From Actinomyces mediterranea (GTDB lineage: Bacteria; Actinomycetota; Actinomycetes; Actinomycetales; Actinomycetaceae), in the NCBI RefSeq assembly GCF_900155595.1, contig NZ_FTPB01000003.1, positions 186,001 to 250,000 of the forward strand: a stretch of 64,000 bases of DNA, in the 5' to 3' direction. Positions 62,920 through 64,000 of this stretch are shown in pieces. The notes beneath the pieces are model-generated. The model was not told the origin of the DNA, searched no databases, and was given only the letters and a program-made list of their open reading frames with translations. The position numbers were made by a program, and so were the translations under genes. The stretch's first letter is position 1; each line of letters opens with the position of its first letter.

Positions 62920-63312
62920 ATGCAACGTATGACGAAACAACGCCAGGCGGTCTTCGCCGAACTATCCCGCGTCGTCGACTTCCGCAGTGCGCAGCAGATT
63001 TATGAAGACCTCCACACGCAGGGAGAACGCGTGGGGCTGGCCACTGTGTACCGCAATCTTCAATCCCTCTCCGAAGACTCTCAGGTCGACGTGCTGCGCA
63101 ATGGGGACGGCGAATCCCTCTACCGCCTGTGCAAGTCGAAGACCCACCACCACCACCTCGTATGCCGCAACTGCGGGCACGCCGAGGAGATCGCCAAAAA
63201 CGACATCGAATCGTGGGTATCCGACGTCGCCTCTTCACATGGATTCACAGATGTGGAACACTCGATGGAGTTGTTCGGACTATGTAAGAAATGTGCAGGT
63301 AGCGATTCGTGA
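62920..63312 (+). CDS. zur: Fur-family zinc regulator (Zur)
   Basis: 130 residues from the ATG at 62920; the frame extends upstream but the family starts here (MQRMTKQRQAVFAEL). Winged helix (SAQQIYEDL, GLATVYRNLQSL) followed by the metal sites: HHHHLVCRNCGHAEE and LFGLCKKCAG supply the structural Cys4 zinc site and the His/Cys/Glu regulatory site. Adjacent to znuACB and with matching boxes, zinc is the expected co-repressor. Confidence 0.92.
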   Translation: MQRMTKQRQAVFAELSRVVDFRSAQQIYEDLHTQGERVGLATVYRNLQSLSEDSQVDVLRNGDGESLYRLCKSKTHHHHLVCRNCGHAEEIAKNDIESWVSDVASSHGFTDVEHSMELFGLCKKCAGSDS

Positions 63313-63821
63313 TTCCCACCTGGGCGCAACAGGGCCCGCTGCTCATCATCTTCCTCTTCTTCGTCGTCTTCTTCCGTGCACAGGGGACGTACTGGTTGGG
63401 GCGCCTCACGGCGAAGGGTGCGCTGAGGGCCACTGATCGCCCGGGAATCATCGGCTCCATCGCACGTTGGTTCGATGGACCAATCCCCCGTAAAGGGGCT
63501 GCACTCCTCGATCACTGGGGACTCGTCATCATCCCCCTGTGCTTCCTCACCGTCGGCGTCCAGACGGCGGTCAATGCCGCCGCCGGAGTGGTGCGTCTCA
63601 AGTGGCGCACCTATACCCTCGCGATGCTGCCGGGATGCGTGTTGTGGGCGTTCATGTACGGCTTCGGGCTTCTTGCCGTGTGGATCGCGGCAGTGACCGC
63701 CGTCGCGGGCTCGCCGTGGGGCTGGTTCGGGATCGGTATCCTCCTGATTGTCGCGACCGGCTACCTGTGGTGGAGGCGCGCATCATCGAAGCGGACGGCA
63801 CGGATCCGCACCTCGGACTGA
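63309..63821 (+). CDS. DedA/VTT-family membrane protein
   Basis: 170 residues from GTG 63309, overlapping the zur stop. Four membrane helices. DedA-type features include FFRAQGTYWLGRL, FDGPIPRKGAALLDHWGLVIIPLCFLTVGVQTAVNAAAGV and MLPGCVLWAFMYGFGL. Relatives are undecaprenyl-phosphate or phospholipid flippases and are needed for envelope homeostasis. The adjacent uppS makes the same lipid carrier, which fits a role in C55-P recycling. It is shorter than typical DedA (about 200). Confidence 0.8.
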   Translation: MIPTWAQQGPLLIIFLFFVVFFRAQGTYWLGRLTAKGALRATDRPGIIGSIARWFDGPIPRKGAALLDHWGLVIIPLCFLTVGVQTAVNAAAGVVRLKWRTYTLAMLPGCVLWAFMYGFGLLAVWIAAVTAVAGSPWGWFGIGILLIVATGYLWWRRASSKRTARIRTSD

Positions 63822-63832
63822 GCCAGTCGCCG

Positions 63833-64000
63833 CTACCTGTGGACTGCGTCGATTGCTCCGCCGAATCGGCGTTCGCGCCCGGCGTATTGCAGCAGGCAAT
63901 CCCACAGCGCCTCGCGGTCGAAAGCGGGCCACGGGGTATCGACGAACATCATCTCCGCGTAGGCGAGCTGCCACAGCAGATAGTTCGAGATGCGCTGCTC
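63833..64000 (-). CDS. uppS: isoprenyl (undecaprenyl) diphosphate synthase, 3' end only
   Basis: The last 55 codons, running off the right edge. The minus-strand product [20 protein letters not shown], followed by PWPAF and [21 protein letters not shown], is the conserved C-terminus of cis-prenyltransferases (RxSxxLxWQxxYxE). It condenses isopentenyl diphosphate units to the lipid carrier for cell-wall synthesis. It converges with the DedA-like gene; 11 bases separate the stops. Confidence 0.9.
   Translation of the reverse strand, partial: EQRISNYLLWQLAYAEMMFVDTPWPAFDREALWDCLLQYAGRERRFGGAIDAVHR

Overview
The window comes from a high-GC actinobacterium, most likely family Actinomycetaceae (Actinomyces/Schaalia type). 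Supporting points are the order rimP-nusA-ylxR-infB-rbfA-truB-ribF-rpsO-pnp, a single-chain glycyl-tRNA synthetase next to dusB and a type I aroD, the dnaG-dgt pair, and actinobacterial lipoproteins. This assignment comes from gene content and codon use only; no database search was possible.

Layout. 1-3.2 kb: a NarL-type two-component system with a previously uncalled 54-residue peptide ORF in front of the kinase and a small secreted protein behind the regulator; a shared 14-base motif lies upstream of both ends. 3.3-13.9 kb: the housekeeping translation/RNA block on the minus strand, pnp to rimP. 14-22 kb: a lipoprotein, luxS, dnaG, dgt, a small Asp-tailed membrane protein and an OmpR-type two-component system. 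22.2-30.9 kb: seven translationally coupled genes (three glycosyltransferases, an ABC exporter, two APH-fold kinases, a UDP-glucose dehydrogenase-like enzyme), probably making and exporting a cell-surface glycan.

31-49.5 kb is the accessory heart of the window. The block glyS-dusB-aroD occurs twice in the same orientation, at about 32.1-35.8 and 46.0-49.5 kb. Copy 1 is decaying or rearranged: dusB has lost its start region by a 1-nt deletion, aroD carries repeat-derived extensions at both ends, and the adjacent MFS transporter is a pseudogene. Between the copies sit a 1397-residue nucleoside phosphorylase-NACHT-pentapeptide-WD40 protein (an NLR-like STAND ATPase with nine nearly identical WD40 blades and a strong defence candidate), an AraC regulator, an XRE regulator, and a second znuA-znuC pair in which ZnuC is fused to the effector domain of a SorC regulator. 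The arrangement looks like DNA captured between homologous repeats.

49.7-54.9 kb: an RHS/YD-repeat polymorphic-toxin gene with two compensating poly-G frameshifts, cut off by an intact 1306-bp IS3-family element. 55-60 kb: a malEFG sugar importer with a divergent LacI regulator. 60-64 kb: the complete zinc importer znuA-znuC-znuB with its Fur/Zur regulator, a DedA-like membrane protein, and the 3' end of uppS running off the window.

How the genes work together: both zinc loci carry Zur-like sites at the znuA promoter and a conserved hairpin at the znuA/znuC junction. The mal operon is probably LacI-controlled. The 5'-most two-component system may sense the peptide encoded just in front of its kinase.
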